Positions 55,923-64,000 of a DNA stretch of 64,000 bases are shown here, piece after piece. Source of the stretch: Bacteroidales bacterium. Lineage in GTDB: Bacteria; Bacteroidota; Bacteroidia; Bacteroidales; UBA1402. The stretch spans positions 28,718 through 92,717 of the forward strand of contig JAJFTH010000009.1 of assembly GCA_021373135.1 (NCBI GenBank), given 5' to 3'. Below the pieces are notes generated by a model. That model did no database searches. It was not told the DNA's origin and worked only from the letters and a program-made list of their open reading frames with translations. The translations under genes and the position numbers were made by a program. The number at the start of each line of letters is the position of its first letter. The stretch's first letter is position 1.

Positions 55923-58601
55923 ATGTATGAAGAGTTTCGCCCCAATCCCGATGAAATACTCAAAACCATTTTAAAGGAAGAAGAGAAAGTCCGCAAAGGA
56001 AACTTACGTGTGTTTCTGGGAATGTGTGCCGGCTCCGGCAAGACCTACGCCATGCTCAAAGCCGCCCAGCAGGCAAAGAAAGAAGGCGTGGACATCGTGG
56101 CAGGCTATGTCGAGACCCACGGCCGGACAGAGACGGAACAGCTGCTTGAAGGGCTGGAACTGATTCCAAGACTCCAACGCAAGTACCGCGACATCGTACT
56201 TGAAGAAATGGACATCGATGCCATTCTGGCCCGCAATCCCAAAGTCGTGCTGGTGGATGAACTGGCGCACAGCAACGTACCTGAAAGCCGCCATGTAAAG
56301 CGATACCAGGACGTCGAGGAACTCCTCAACCGCGGAATCAATGTCTACACCACCCTGAATGTACAGCACTTAGAAAGCCGCACGGAAACCATCACAGAGA
56401 TCACCGGCGTCCGGATCCACGAAACAGTCCCGGATTCTTTTTTACAAACAGCCGAAATCGACCTGATTGATATTTCTCCCGATGAATTGCTGAAACGCAT
56501 GTCCGAAGGCAAAGTCTATGTCCCCGACAAAGCCCGGGATGCCATGACCAACTTCTTCAGAAAAGGAAACCTCCATGCCCTTCGTGAAATCGCCCTTCGT
56601 TTCACCGCAGAACGCGTGGATATCGACTTGATGGACTACATGCATGCCAAAAATATTCTATCCACCTGGAAAACGACGGAAAAGCTTTTGGTGGCAGTGG
56701 GCCCCAGCCCCGCTTCGCAAAGACTCATCCGGTGGACACGACGGATGGCTTACAATTTAGGCGCACAGTGGATAGCCGTCAGCATTGATTTGGGCGAAAC
56801 TCTTTCCAACAAAACCCGGGAAGCCCTGATCAAAAATCAGGAATTGGCCAGGGAGTTGGGAGCCAAGATCATCCAGGTGACGGACAACGACGTCGTCATG
56901 GGCCTGCTCAAAGTGGCCATTCAATATAATGTGACTCAAATCGTCATCGGCAAGACAAACGAACATCCTTTACGGAATTTTTTAAACGGAGGAAGCATCG
57001 TAGACCGCTTATTGAAAAACAGCGAGAATATCGACATCTATGTCGTCAAAGCGGATAAACAAGCAAAGTCCTTCCACTCTTTCTGGAAAAACGAAGAACA
57101 AAAATCACCCTATAAAGAATATCTGTCCGTCGTTCTGACCATCCTCATCATCGGAGTAATCAGTTTCCCCTTCAAATCCATTATCGGCTATCAAACCGTC
57201 GGACTTTTCTTTCTGCTCGGCATCGCCGGGCTTTCACTCAAAGTCGGCCGGTATCCGGTGATCCTGGCTGCCCTCTTAGGCTCCCTGATTTGGGATTTCT
57301 TCTTCATACCCCCGTTGTTTACGTTCCATATCACCAATTTCCACGACATGATAGCACTCTTTGCCAACTTCTTTGTCGCCATGACGGGAGGTACCCTGAT
57401 CAATAAAATCCGAAAAAATCAAGTCGTGTTGCAAAAAAGCCAGGACAACCTGTCCAAACTTTTTTCCATCCTGGAATCTTTAAACAATACCGATTCCATC
57501 AAAGAAGTCATACGCATGACCCGTCGAGAACTGAACAAACACTTCGATGCCGATGCCATGGTTTTTCTGCAAACCAAAGAAGAAGAGAACGCCGTCCGTA
57601 AATTAGATCCCCGAATCTTTGGCAATACCGAATACTACGACGAAAAGGAATTTTCCGTTGCGAATTGGGTTTTCGACAATAAGAAACAGGCCGGAAAATA
57701 CACCAATACCCTTCCGGATGCCAATCTTCAATATTTCCCGCTCATTTCCAAAAAAGGAATTATCGGCGTACTCGGAATCAAATTCAACAAAGACAGCAAA
57801 CTCACCCCGGACAACATGATCTTGCTCCGGTCATTCATTTCCCAGGTTACCGCCTCCCTCCAACGCGAAATCAACGTTGACGAAAATAAGAACAAACAAA
57901 TTTTTGCCGAATCCCAGAAACTGTTCCAAACCGTCCTGAACAGCATCTCCCATGAATTAAGGACACCGATATCCGTCATCACTACGGCCGTATCCAACAT
58001 GAACGATGAAAAGACAGCCTCAAACCCGGCCTTCAGAAAAGAACTCGGAGAAGACCTGAATGCAGCAGCCATGCGTCTGAATGCATTGGTTGAAAATATT
58101 CTGGACGTTTCCCGCATCGAATCCGGTTACCTCTCGTTAAATTTACAGATGTATGAAGTGAGCGACCTGATGGGGACTGTCTTAAACGAAATCGAAAAAG
58201 AACCTCACCGGCAAAAGATCAATCTGACCATCGAAGACAACCTGCCTCTGGTAAAAATGGACATCAACTGGTTCAAACAGGCCATCGTAAACATCGTGCA
58301 CAACGCCATCATGTACACCCCCCCGGAATCGGTCATCGACATCCGTTCCTTTCTGAACGGCACCCATCAATTAATTATTGAAGTTGCAGATAACGGTACC
58401 GGCATACCGGAAGATTCGCTCAAAAAACTGTTTGATAAATTTTACAGGGTACCCGGATCCAAAAGCGGCGGGACCGGCTTGGGCCTAACCATTACGAAAG
58501 CCATTGTCGAGGCACACCACGGGCATATTATTGCCAGGAACAGAGCAAAAAGCGGATTGAGTTTTTTAATCTATCTTGATTTAGAAAAGCAAAATGGATA
58601 G
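55923..58601 (+). CDS. kdpD: osmosensitive K+ channel/sensor histidine kinase KdpD
   Basis: An 892-aa sensor kinase. The N-terminal KdpD domain carries the Walker-like FLGMCAGSGKTYAML and GYVETHGRTET blocks, followed by a universal-stress-protein-like domain (about 250-370, LVAVGPSPASQRLIRW). Then come four short membrane helices of the DUF4118 type (about 395-490), a GAF-like region (about 500-650) and the kinase core with H677 in SISHELRTPISV, NIVHNAIMYT, DNGTGIPEDSLKKLFDKFY and GGTGLGLTITKAI. It senses low K+/turgor and phosphorylates KdpE. It overlaps kdpE by 8 bp and is divergent from kdpFABC. Confidence 0.97.
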   Translation: MYEEFRPNPDEILKTILKEEEKVRKGNLRVFLGMCAGSGKTYAMLKAAQQAKKEGVDIVAGYVETHGRTETEQLLEGLELIPRLQRKYRDIVLEEMDIDAILARNPKVVLVDELAHSNVPESRHVKRYQDVEELLNRGINVYTTLNVQHLESRTETITEITGVRIHETVPDSFLQTAEIDLIDISPDELLKRMSEGKVYVPDKARDAMTNFFRKGNLHALREIALRFTAERVDIDLMDYMHAKNILSTWKTTEKLLVAVGPSPASQRLIRWTRRMAYNLGAQWIAVSIDLGETLSNKTREALIKNQELARELGAKIIQVTDNDVVMGLLKVAIQYNVTQIVIGKTNEHPLRNFLNGGSIVDRLLKNSENIDIYVVKADKQAKSFHSFWKNEEQKSPYKEYLSVVLTILIIGVISFPFKSIIGYQTVGLFFLLGIAGLSLKVGRYPVILAALLGSLIWDFFFIPPLFTFHITNFHDMIALFANFFVAMTGGTLINKIRKNQVVLQKSQDNLSKLFSILESLNNTDSIKEVIRMTRRELNKHFDADAMVFLQTKEEENAVRKLDPRIFGNTEYYDEKEFSVANWVFDNKKQAGKYTNTLPDANLQYFPLISKKGIIGVLGIKFNKDSKLTPDNMILLRSFISQVTASLQREINVDENKNKQIFAESQKLFQTVLNSISHELRTPISVITTAVSNMNDEKTASNPAFRKELGEDLNAAAMRLNALVENILDVSRIESGYLSLNLQMYEVSDLMGTVLNEIEKEPHRQKINLTIEDNLPLVKMDINWFKQAIVNIVHNAIMYTPPESVIDIRSFLNGTHQLIIEVADNGTGIPEDSLKKLFDKFYRVPGSKSGGTGLGLTITKAIVEAHHGHIIARNRAKSGLSFLIYLDLEKQNG

Positions 58602-59286
58602 CAGCAAATACAAAATCCTGATCATTGACGACGAACCCCAAATTCGGCGTCTACTGAAAATGGCTTTGGAATCGAACGGCTACAGAGTCTTTGAAGCAAT
58701 AAATGCCAAAGAAGGCTTGCTGCAAACAACCATGACCCGCCCCGACGTCATCCTGCTCGATCTGGGTTTGCCCGACAACGGCGGCCTGTCGGTTTTAAAC
58801 CAGTTGCGGGAATGGTCCACTGTACCTGTCATTGTCCTGACCGTTCAGGATGACGAGCAAACAAAAATCACCGCATTGGACGGTGGAGCCGACGATTACA
58901 TCACCAAACCCTTTAACACCGGCGAACTGCTGGCACGCATCCGGGTCACCCTGCGTCGCTCATTCAAGACGGACGAATCCCCTGTTTTCCGATCCGGAAA
59001 ATTACAAGTCGATCAAAATGCCAGGGTTGTCAAAGTCAACGACGAAGAAGTCAAACTCACCGCCACCGAATACTCCATTTTAGCCCTTCTGATCCGCCAC
59101 GCAGGCCGCGTCCTGACCCACAACTTCATCATGAAAGAAATCTGGGGCATCCATTACGCCGACAACTTCCAGACCCTCCGCGTCCATGTCGCCCAACTCC
59201 GTCGGAAAATCGAAGAAAACCCCTCCATCCCGCAAATACTGATCACAGAACCAGGCGTCGGATACAGGCTGAAAATCATTGAATAG
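58594..59286 (+). CDS. kdpE: KdpE response regulator
   Basis: A 230-aa OmpR-family activator of the kdp operon. The receiver has I11-D12-D13-E in ILIIDDEPQIRRLL, phospho-site D56 (VILLDLGLPDNGG) and the conserved Lys in YITKPFNTGELLARI. The winged helix contains LTATEYSILALLIRHAGRVL and ILITEPGVGYRLK. It overlaps kdpD by 8 bp, so both are made from one mRNA. Its stop is 9 bp from convergent rlmH. Confidence 0.96.
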   Translation: MDSSKYKILIIDDEPQIRRLLKMALESNGYRVFEAINAKEGLLQTTMTRPDVILLDLGLPDNGGLSVLNQLREWSTVPVIVLTVQDDEQTKITALDGGADDYITKPFNTGELLARIRVTLRRSFKTDESPVFRSGKLQVDQNARVVKVNDEEVKLTATEYSILALLIRHAGRVLTHNFIMKEIWGIHYADNFQTLRVHVAQLRRKIEENPSIPQILITEPGVGYRLKIIE

Positions 59287-59295
59287 AGCGGTTAT

Positions 59296-59769
59296 TCAGG
59301 AATGATGGTACGGCTCCCCGTTCAAGATGGTCATGGCCCTGTAAATCTGCTCCACAAAGAACACCCTCACCATCTGGTGCGAGAACGTCATTCTCGAAAG
59401 CGAAATCCTTTCCTTGACAGCAGCATAGACAGAAGCATCAAAACCATAAGGGCCACCCACCACGAAGACCAGGTTCCGCACCCCTGCATTCATCTTTTTC
59501 TGCATCAAGGCAGCAAAACCCTCAGAGGAATATTCCTCCCCGTTTTCATCCAGCAAAACCATCACATCCCCGGATTTATTCCATGCCAAAATGGATTCGG
59601 CTTCCTTTGCCTTGATCTGCTCTTCCGTCAAATTTTTGGTCGATTTCAAATCGGGAATCACCTCTATCTGAAACGGCAGATAATGTTTCAGCCGTTTTTC
59701 ATATTCAGCCATGGCCGTTTTAACCCAGGCGTCATTCGTCTTTCCGGTAAGCAATAAAATGACTTTCAT
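59296..59769 (-). CDS. rlmH: 23S rRNA (pseudouridine-1915-N3) methyltransferase
   Basis: A 157-aa SPOUT methyltransferase acting on pseudouridine 1915 of 23S rRNA in the assembled ribosome, with S-adenosylmethionine. Signature regions: VVGGPYGFDASVYAAVKERI (knot and cofactor site), LSRMTFSHQMVRVFFVEQIYRA and the C-terminal NGEPYHHS tail. Length is typical. It is monocistronic and divergent from nadC. Confidence 0.96.
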   Translation of the reverse strand: MKVILLLTGKTNDAWVKTAMAEYEKRLKHYLPFQIEVIPDLKSTKNLTEEQIKAKEAESILAWNKSGDVMVLLDENGEEYSSEGFAALMQKKMNAGVRNLVFVVGGPYGFDASVYAAVKERISLSRMTFSHQMVRVFFVEQIYRAMTILNGEPYHHS

Positions 59770-59857
59770 AAAAGAAGTGATTTAGACTGCTAATTTACTG
59801 CTTTTCTCCGATTACCAAAAAAGCCGGCTCCTCCAGATTTTAAACCGGAAAAATTCG

Positions 59858-59900
59858 TAAATTTGCAGTTCGAATAAGCGGGCAGTTACCCCTCGAGGGG
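59858..59900 (+). promoter_or_regulatory. nadC -7 box and leader palindrome
   Basis: TAAATTTG (59858-59865) matches TAnnTTTG. Within the predicted leader of about 60 nt lies CCCCTCGAGGGG (59889-59900), a perfect 12-bp palindrome, followed by GGGGCTCTGTCCCC, which can form a competing stem. A leader switch is possible but unproven. Confidence 0.45.
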
Positions 59901-59929
59901 CTCTGTCCCCATTAAAAAGACATATACCC

Positions 59930-60769
59930 ATGCACGAAGATCTTACCCCCTTCCTCCAAAGAGCCTTTGCCGAAGACATCGGCGATGGCGACCATACCAC
60001 CCTGTCATGCATTCCTGCCGATGCCGTCGGAAAATCCAGACTCATCATCAAAGAAAAAGGTGTGGTAGCCGGTGTGAACGTAGCACTCGAAGTATTCAAA
60101 TATTTCGATCCGGAACTGAAAGTGACCGTTTTCATCAAAGACGGTACGGAAGTTAAACCCGGCGATGTGGTTTTTGAAGTGGAAGGCAAAGTTCATTCCC
60201 TCCTACAGACCGAACGCCTGATGCTCAACCTGATGCAACGTCTGAGCGGTGTAGCCACAACGACCCGCAGGTATATGAAAGAGCTGGAAGGCACCAAAAC
60301 CCGCGTTCTCGACACCCGTAAAACCACCCCCGGCATGCGTATGCTTGAAAAAGAGGCCGTTGCCTTAGGCGGAGGCTGCAACCACCGCATCGGGCTGTTT
60401 GACATGATCCTGCTCAAAGACAACCATGTGGATTTCGCAGGCGGTATCGAAAACGCCATCAACCGGGCTCACGCCTACCTGAAGGAAAAAGGCAAAAACC
60501 TGAAGATTGAAATTGAAGTCCGCAATCTCGATGAACTCGAAAGAGTGATGAAGACCGGCGGCGTTGACCGCATCATGCTCGACAATTTTGACATCCCTAC
60601 CACCCGAGAAGCAGTCAAACGCATTGACGGCAAATACGAAACGGAATCCTCCGGCGGTATCACCCTCGAAAATCTAAGAGCCTACGCTGAATGCGGCGTG
60701 GATTATATTTCAGTGGGAGCATTGACACACTCCGTCAAGAGTCTGGATATCAGCTTCAAGGCTATATAG
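59930..60769 (+). CDS. nadC: nicotinate-nucleotide pyrophosphorylase (carboxylating)
   Basis: Quinolinate phosphoribosyltransferase, 279 aa: quinolinate plus PRPP gives nicotinate mononucleotide, the substrate of NadD, which is also encoded in this window. Key regions: EDIGDGDHTT, ERLMLNLMQRLSGVAT, VLDTRKTTPGMRMLEKEAV, GGGCNHRIGLFDMILLKDNH, IEVRNLDELE, RIMLDNFDI and ESSGGITLENLRAYAECGVD. The active-site Arg, Lys, Glu and Asp set is complete. Monocistronic with its own promoter box. Confidence 0.97.
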   Translation: MHEDLTPFLQRAFAEDIGDGDHTTLSCIPADAVGKSRLIIKEKGVVAGVNVALEVFKYFDPELKVTVFIKDGTEVKPGDVVFEVEGKVHSLLQTERLMLNLMQRLSGVATTTRRYMKELEGTKTRVLDTRKTTPGMRMLEKEAVALGGGCNHRIGLFDMILLKDNHVDFAGGIENAINRAHAYLKEKGKNLKIEIEVRNLDELERVMKTGGVDRIMLDNFDIPTTREAVKRIDGKYETESSGGITLENLRAYAECGVDYISVGALTHSVKSLDISFKAI

Positions 60770-60790
60770 AAGCCTGGTTGGTATCGCAGC

Positions 60791-60951
60791 TTTAATATCT
60801 ACGGATTAAGATCATCACTGCTTGACCTGTGTGTACTATATCTACGGGGTTAACACTGCCACGTGCTTGTATGTCCTATTTCTGCGGGTCAAAATTTCAC
60901 CGCCACTTACCCTGTCTGTTTACTATCTCTACGTGTTCAAATCCCTGTCCC
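60791..60951. repeat. degenerate tandem array of four ~43-nt units
   Basis: The core tcTACGGGgTTAA recurs at 60798, 60841, 60881 and 60928 (tctacggattaa, tctacggggttaa, tctgcgggtcaa, tctacgtgttcaa), each preceded by tactat or a near match and followed by a C-rich stretch with cttg. Spacings are 43, 40 and 47 nt. It lies between nadC and the recombinase gene. Function unknown; recombination sites or protein-binding iterons are possible. Confidence 0.5.
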
Positions 60952-61351
60952 AAAGTGATTCATTATAATCTCACCATTGCTTTCCCTTTGCAGAAGTAAT
61001 CACAGATCCTTTTGAAACCAACTTCTGAAAAGATGTCCGGCATTTAATCGTCATCTCCTTATAATTTCTGCTACAAATTTTTCTCGCTCGACTCTTCACA
61101 GTGTTTTTTCCTCAACACGGTTTGTTTTTCTACATTACCCAATTTTTTACATTTTATTCTTCACATTGCTCTATTTCTTACACTGCGACTATTGAAATAA
61201 TTGCGGCTATTGATTATTTTTCTTCGGCTATTGTTCGTGCTGGACCTTTAGGCGCAATATTGTTTTTCTTTTTTATATTATTTTATTGTATATTTATTAT
61301 TAATTTATATTTTTGTCATTCATTAAAACCTACCATTAAATCTTTAACCCC
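60952..61351. other. T-rich intergenic stretch before the recombinase gene
   Basis: About 400 bp of strongly T-rich plus-strand sequence. A short open frame here (from 61101) encodes only low-complexity Phe/Ile-rich text and is not accepted as a gene. No clear promoter or RNA was recognised. Confidence 0.5.
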
Positions 61352-63148
61352 ATGTCCATTACAGCCTCAAAAATCTACCACAGAGGCGTCGAGCGAATCA
61401 AGCTCGACATGCCTTTCAACGCCGAAGTCAACACGCTGATCAGACAAATTTCCGGTGCAAGATGGAGCAAGACCTTAAAATCCTGGCATATTCCATGCTC
61501 AAAATCCGCATACCAAACGCTCATGAAACTTTTGCCGGAAACAGAGGTTCTAATCAGTGAACCATCAGAAAATCAGGAAGAAGCAAAACATGAACCAGAA
61601 AAGGCCCAAGCCCCGACAGATCAACGATTCGCAAAACCAAAAATCAAGAACAAAGTCACAATCAAACCTGATTCTGAAGGTATCTCCACAGTTACAGCAC
61701 TTGCCGGTATCACAAATGATTTTAAATATCCAGACATCTCCGAAGTCCCTGATTTCCAAATACCTCCATTCATTTCGACAGAATCCGACACCATAAATCA
61801 GAATGTATCTATTGAAGTATCCGGACGCCGCATATTTGTCAAACTCCCCAAACACGACATCGACACCCATTTTATCTGTTCTTTCAGGTATTCTTACTGG
61901 GACAACAATGCTTACGTCTGGATTGTACCCCATTACAAGAACAACCTCGATTTATTGAAAGACTATTTCGGCGACCGTATCAAATCTTTGAGATACCTTG
62001 AACAATTTGAAAATCTGACCAGTACCACCGAAAAACGAATACTTGAAAAAAACAGCATCATCCTAATCAAAACAAACAACGGCAGGATCCGTGTCATCTT
62101 CGGCTTCAGCCCAAAACTCACTAAAGAAATCAAAGACATTCCGTACAATAACTGGGATGCCCGAAACAAATGGTGGAGCGTCCCTTTTTCCGAAAAGATT
62201 CTTGACAAAATCAAAACCATTGCCACCTCTCTGAACATGTCCATTCTTTACGAAGAAGAAAGTGTGGATAAAAACAAAAAATCTCGAATCACACCCTTTG
62301 ACATACCCAACTATCGGCCATGCCCGGAATCTTATATTCTCAAAATGAAAGAGCTTCGATACGGAAGCCATACCATTCAAACCTACAGCAGTCTGTTCGA
62401 AGAATTTATCAACTATTATTACAAATTCGACATTGACAAAATCGATGAACCCATGATCGTCACCTTTTTACGCTACTTAGTCATTGAACGGAAAGTATCC
62501 ATCTCCTATCAGAACCAATCCATCAATGCTATCAAATTTTATTACGAACGCGTACTGGGCGGTCAACGCAAAGTCTACTTAGTAGACCGTCCAAGAGCAG
62601 AAAAGGCTCTTCCTGTGGTACTTAGTGAAGAAGAAATCAGTGCAATCATCAATGCAACCTCCAATCTGAAACACAGAGTCATCCTGATGACCATTTACTC
62701 TGCCGGCTTACGCATCAGCGAAGCTATAAACCTTAAAATTCAAGACATTGATTCCCAACGCATGCAAATTCGTATTGAACAATCGAAAGGGAAAAAGGAC
62801 AGATACACCCTACTCTCAGTAAAGACATTAGACACTTTGCGTCAATACTTTCAAGTCTACAAACCAAAGACCTGGCTGTTTGAAGGACAGAAAGGCGCAC
62901 AATATTCCGACCGTAGCATCCAGTCCATCCTAAAAATGTCCGTTGCCAAAACCGACATCAAAAAGCGCGTCACCGTCCACACTTTACGCCACAGTTTCGC
63001 CACCCACCTGCTTGAAAACGGCACAGACCTGCGTTATATCCAAACACTCTTGGGACACGAAAGCAGCAAAACCACCGAAATATACACCCATGTAACGACA
63101 AAAGGCTTCGAACAAATAAAAAGTCCTATGGATAGATTAAAAATTTAA
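61352..63148 (+). CDS. tyrosine recombinase with three N-terminal W-x6-W-x2-P repeats
   Basis: A 598-aa site-specific recombinase, about twice the length of XerC/XerD. The C-terminal catalytic domain is complete: R454 (YSAGLRISEA), K482 (KGKKDR), H543 and R546 (HTLRHSFATHLLENG), H569 (LLGHESS) and nucleophile Y578 (EIYTHV). A core-binding helical domain covers about 320-410. The first 300 residues hold three related units of about 60 residues, each with W-x6-W-x2-P: W38/W45/P48, W183/W190/P193 and W268/W275/P278. They resemble the HARP-like DNA-structure-binding fold of annealing helicases; that is my reading, not proven. The end QIKSPMDRLKI is typical of Bacteroidota integrases. It lies between repeat arrays, so it likely drives a mobile or cassette element. 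Confidence 0.88.
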   Translation: MSITASKIYHRGVERIKLDMPFNAEVNTLIRQISGARWSKTLKSWHIPCSKSAYQTLMKLLPETEVLISEPSENQEEAKHEPEKAQAPTDQRFAKPKIKNKVTIKPDSEGISTVTALAGITNDFKYPDISEVPDFQIPPFISTESDTINQNVSIEVSGRRIFVKLPKHDIDTHFICSFRYSYWDNNAYVWIVPHYKNNLDLLKDYFGDRIKSLRYLEQFENLTSTTEKRILEKNSIILIKTNNGRIRVIFGFSPKLTKEIKDIPYNNWDARNKWWSVPFSEKILDKIKTIATSLNMSILYEEESVDKNKKSRITPFDIPNYRPCPESYILKMKELRYGSHTIQTYSSLFEEFINYYYKFDIDKIDEPMIVTFLRYLVIERKVSISYQNQSINAIKFYYERVLGGQRKVYLVDRPRAEKALPVVLSEEEISAIINATSNLKHRVILMTIYSAGLRISEAINLKIQDIDSQRMQIRIEQSKGKKDRYTLLSVKTLDTLRQYFQVYKPKTWLFEGQKGAQYSDRSIQSILKMSVAKTDIKKRVTVHTLRHSFATHLLENGTDLRYIQTLLGHESSKTTEIYTHVTTKGFEQIKSPMDRLKI

Positions 63149-63507
63149 AGAAAAATTACGTACAAATAAAAATAATATGTACTTTAGCTGACCTAAACCG
63201 TCGTTAAAAAAAACATTATATTTTATATTTTAGACTATACAATTAACAAACCAACAAACTGCTAAACCAAGAAAGACACGCTTTTCTACCGATGACTTTA
63301 TCAAATGCTTTTTTACCTATTTTCAGATAAAGACAATTAGCAAGATTTTGGTTAGAAAACATTGACAGATGTCGTTCAACTGTTTGTTTATACACACTTA
63401 AACATCCACAGTTCAAACGAGATCCGTTGAAACAATGCAAAGAAAAAGTTTTGTGTCAGATTTGATACGAATAGATTCTAAGTATTTAAACATTTGACCT
63501 ATTTTCG
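63149..63507. other. non-coding stretch behind the recombinase
   Basis: No supported gene. A 65-codon minus-strand frame is Cys- and Leu-rich with no family resemblance and is rejected. The region is AT-rich and ends at an intrinsic terminator. Confidence 0.5.
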
Positions 63508-63546
63508 AAGTTGGTTGCTTATCATTCTGTGACTGACCAACTTTTT
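63508..63546 (+). terminator. intrinsic terminator downstream of the recombinase
   Basis: AAGTTGGT and ACCAACTT form an 8-bp stem followed by TTT on the plus strand. It is about 360 bp behind the recombinase stop, so it may end that transcript or belong to a lost gene. Confidence 0.6.
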
Positions 63547-63651
63547 AACACCCTGAAAAGAAAGAATCATGACCCTCAACAACACTCCTTCAACCGCCTC
63601 CCTCAAAACACCCCAACCCCAAAGAAAATGCGGGTTTTACAATAAGGATAT

Positions 63652-63666
63652 AATCGCAATGCGATT
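63652..63666. repeat. AATCGCA-A-TGCGATT palindrome
   Basis: A 15-bp palindrome with perfect 7-bp arms, directly ahead of the larger nested palindromic region; possibly a recombinase or regulator binding site. Confidence 0.5.
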
Positions 63667-63731
63667 GCACAAGTGTTATAGGCCAGCATAAGAGTCGGAA
63701 CACGAGTTTTTATCTAAGAAATAATATACGA

Positions 63732-63810
63732 ATCGGCTATTTGACAACAGTGGAGCCACAAACTGATTTCTGGAGCTTTTGTTTTGTGGTGATAGCTTCT
63801 TGAATAAGGG
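63732..63810 (+). repeat. attC-like repeat unit 1
   Basis: Contains GGCTATTTGACAACAG, GAGCCACAAACTG, TTTTGTGGTGATAGCTTCTTG in the same order as unit 2. The arms GCCACAAA and TTTGTGG pair, with extra unpaired bases before AGCT. The outer arm pairing is poorer than in unit 2. Confidence 0.6.
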
Positions 63811-63828
63811 ATATCATCAAACAAGATG

Positions 63829-63907
63829 ATTGGCTATTTAACAGCAGCAAAGCCACATACTGCTCTTGGAGATTTAGATTTGTGGTTATAGCTTCTTGTT
63901 AAAAAAT
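63829..63907 (+). repeat. attC-like repeat unit 2
   Basis: TTTAACA (63837-63843) pairs with TGTTAAA (63897-63903), and inside it AAGCCACA pairs with TGTG-GTTATA-GCTT, leaving a six-base bulge. The 67-nt span, outer arms containing AAC/GTT and extrahelical bases recall integron attC sites, but the GTTRRRY core is imperfect (GTTAAAA). Confidence 0.6.
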
Positions 63908-63931
63908 GCCGGCCTATAACACCATGTAAGA

Positions 63932-63988
63932 GCGATGCCATCTCATCACTATTCTCGATAGCATCGCCCGCCCCTACCGGGAGCGGGC
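63932..63988. repeat. two consecutive GC-rich hairpins at the window end
   Basis: GCGATGC pairs with GCATCGC (63932-63967). GCCCGC with CCC pairs with GGG and GCGGGC (63966-63988). They follow the nested palindromic element directly and suggest that the structured array continues past the window. Confidence 0.55.
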
Positions 63989-64000
63989 TCAAAGAGCTAA

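Larger units (their letters stand above)
63673..63922. repeat. nested palindromic element with 17-bp terminal inverted repeats
   Basis: GTGTTATAGGCCAGCAT (63673-63689) and ATGCCGGCCTATAACAC (63906-63922) are reverse complements with one mismatch. They bracket 216 bp that contain two direct repeat units of 97-nt period. Non-coding. The whole can fold into a large cruciform. Confidence 0.75.

Noticed and set aside
61101..61439. 112-codon plus-strand ORF ahead of the recombinase
   Set aside because: Low-complexity Phe/Ile/Tyr text from T-rich DNA, and it overlaps the true recombinase start in another frame.
63243..63440. 65-codon minus-strand ORF behind the recombinase
   Set aside because: No family resemblance and no promoter or start signal; considered for a transposase fragment but no motif supports it.
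60770..64000. CRISPR array or classic class 1 integron
   Set aside because: Repeat units are too few, too diverged and irregularly spaced for CRISPR and no cas gene is present; the recombinase shows no IntI-specific insertion and the GTTRRRY cores are imperfect, so a classic integron is not claimed.

Overview
The window looks like chromosomal DNA of a Bacteroidota bacterium, most likely order Bacteroidales. The evidence is a complete SprA/Sov translocon gene of the type IX secretion system (T9SS), a T9SS sorting-tail protein, the DUF4290-murA-rimM-M23-dxr-rseP gene run, DUF4301, a Bacteroidota-type MurA with Asp at the usual Cys position, and repeated TAnnTTTG promoter -7 boxes. Family or genus cannot be fixed from the sequence alone.

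Layout. 1-6 kb is patchy and accessory: the start of an ECF sigma factor, alanine dehydrogenase, a relic of a group II intron lying directly behind a terminator, an MBOAT/SGNH O-acyltransferase pair, a frameshifted RHS pseudogene and a possible Gly-Gly leader peptide. 6-14 kb holds a two-component system, menA, an AlkD-like repair protein, and a membrane AraC-type regulator next to a TonB-dependent receptor. 14-38.5 kb is mostly housekeeping: a RelA-type (p)ppGpp synthetase, DUF4301, a CCA-adding enzyme, a lipoprotein, ruvA-sprA, then a long minus-strand run for isoprenoid, peptidoglycan, ribosome and tRNA functions (tsaB to rseP), and yicC-gmk-nadD on the plus strand. 38.5-51 kb holds a copper ATPase fused to a copper chaperone, a T9SS-exported BspA-like LRR protein boxed by 64-bp direct repeats, an orphan ATPase, a five-gene Lol/MacB-like envelope transport operon and a BASS-type transporter. 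51-59.3 kb is a full Kdp potassium system (kdpF, an extra 49-aa membrane ORF, kdpA, kdpB, kdpC, with divergent kdpDE). 59.3-60.8 kb has rlmH and nadC. 60.8-64 kb is a probable mobile platform: a degenerate short-repeat array, a 598-aa tyrosine recombinase with three N-terminal W-x6-W-x2-P repeats, and then about 850 bp of nested palindromes and 97-nt direct repeats that run to the window end.

How the parts connect. The SprA translocon can export the LRR protein seen 14 kb away. MurA, the degenerate LytM protein and DUF4290 sit with dxr (isoprenoid precursors for the lipid carrier) in one envelope-oriented run. KdpD/KdpE are placed to control the divergent kdpFABC operon. The most novel-looking candidates are the recombinase with its attC-like palindromic array, the copA-copZ fusion whose linker is a leader sequence shared with another gene, and the small ORF translationally coupled to kdpA. 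No rRNA, tRNA or CRISPR array was recognised.
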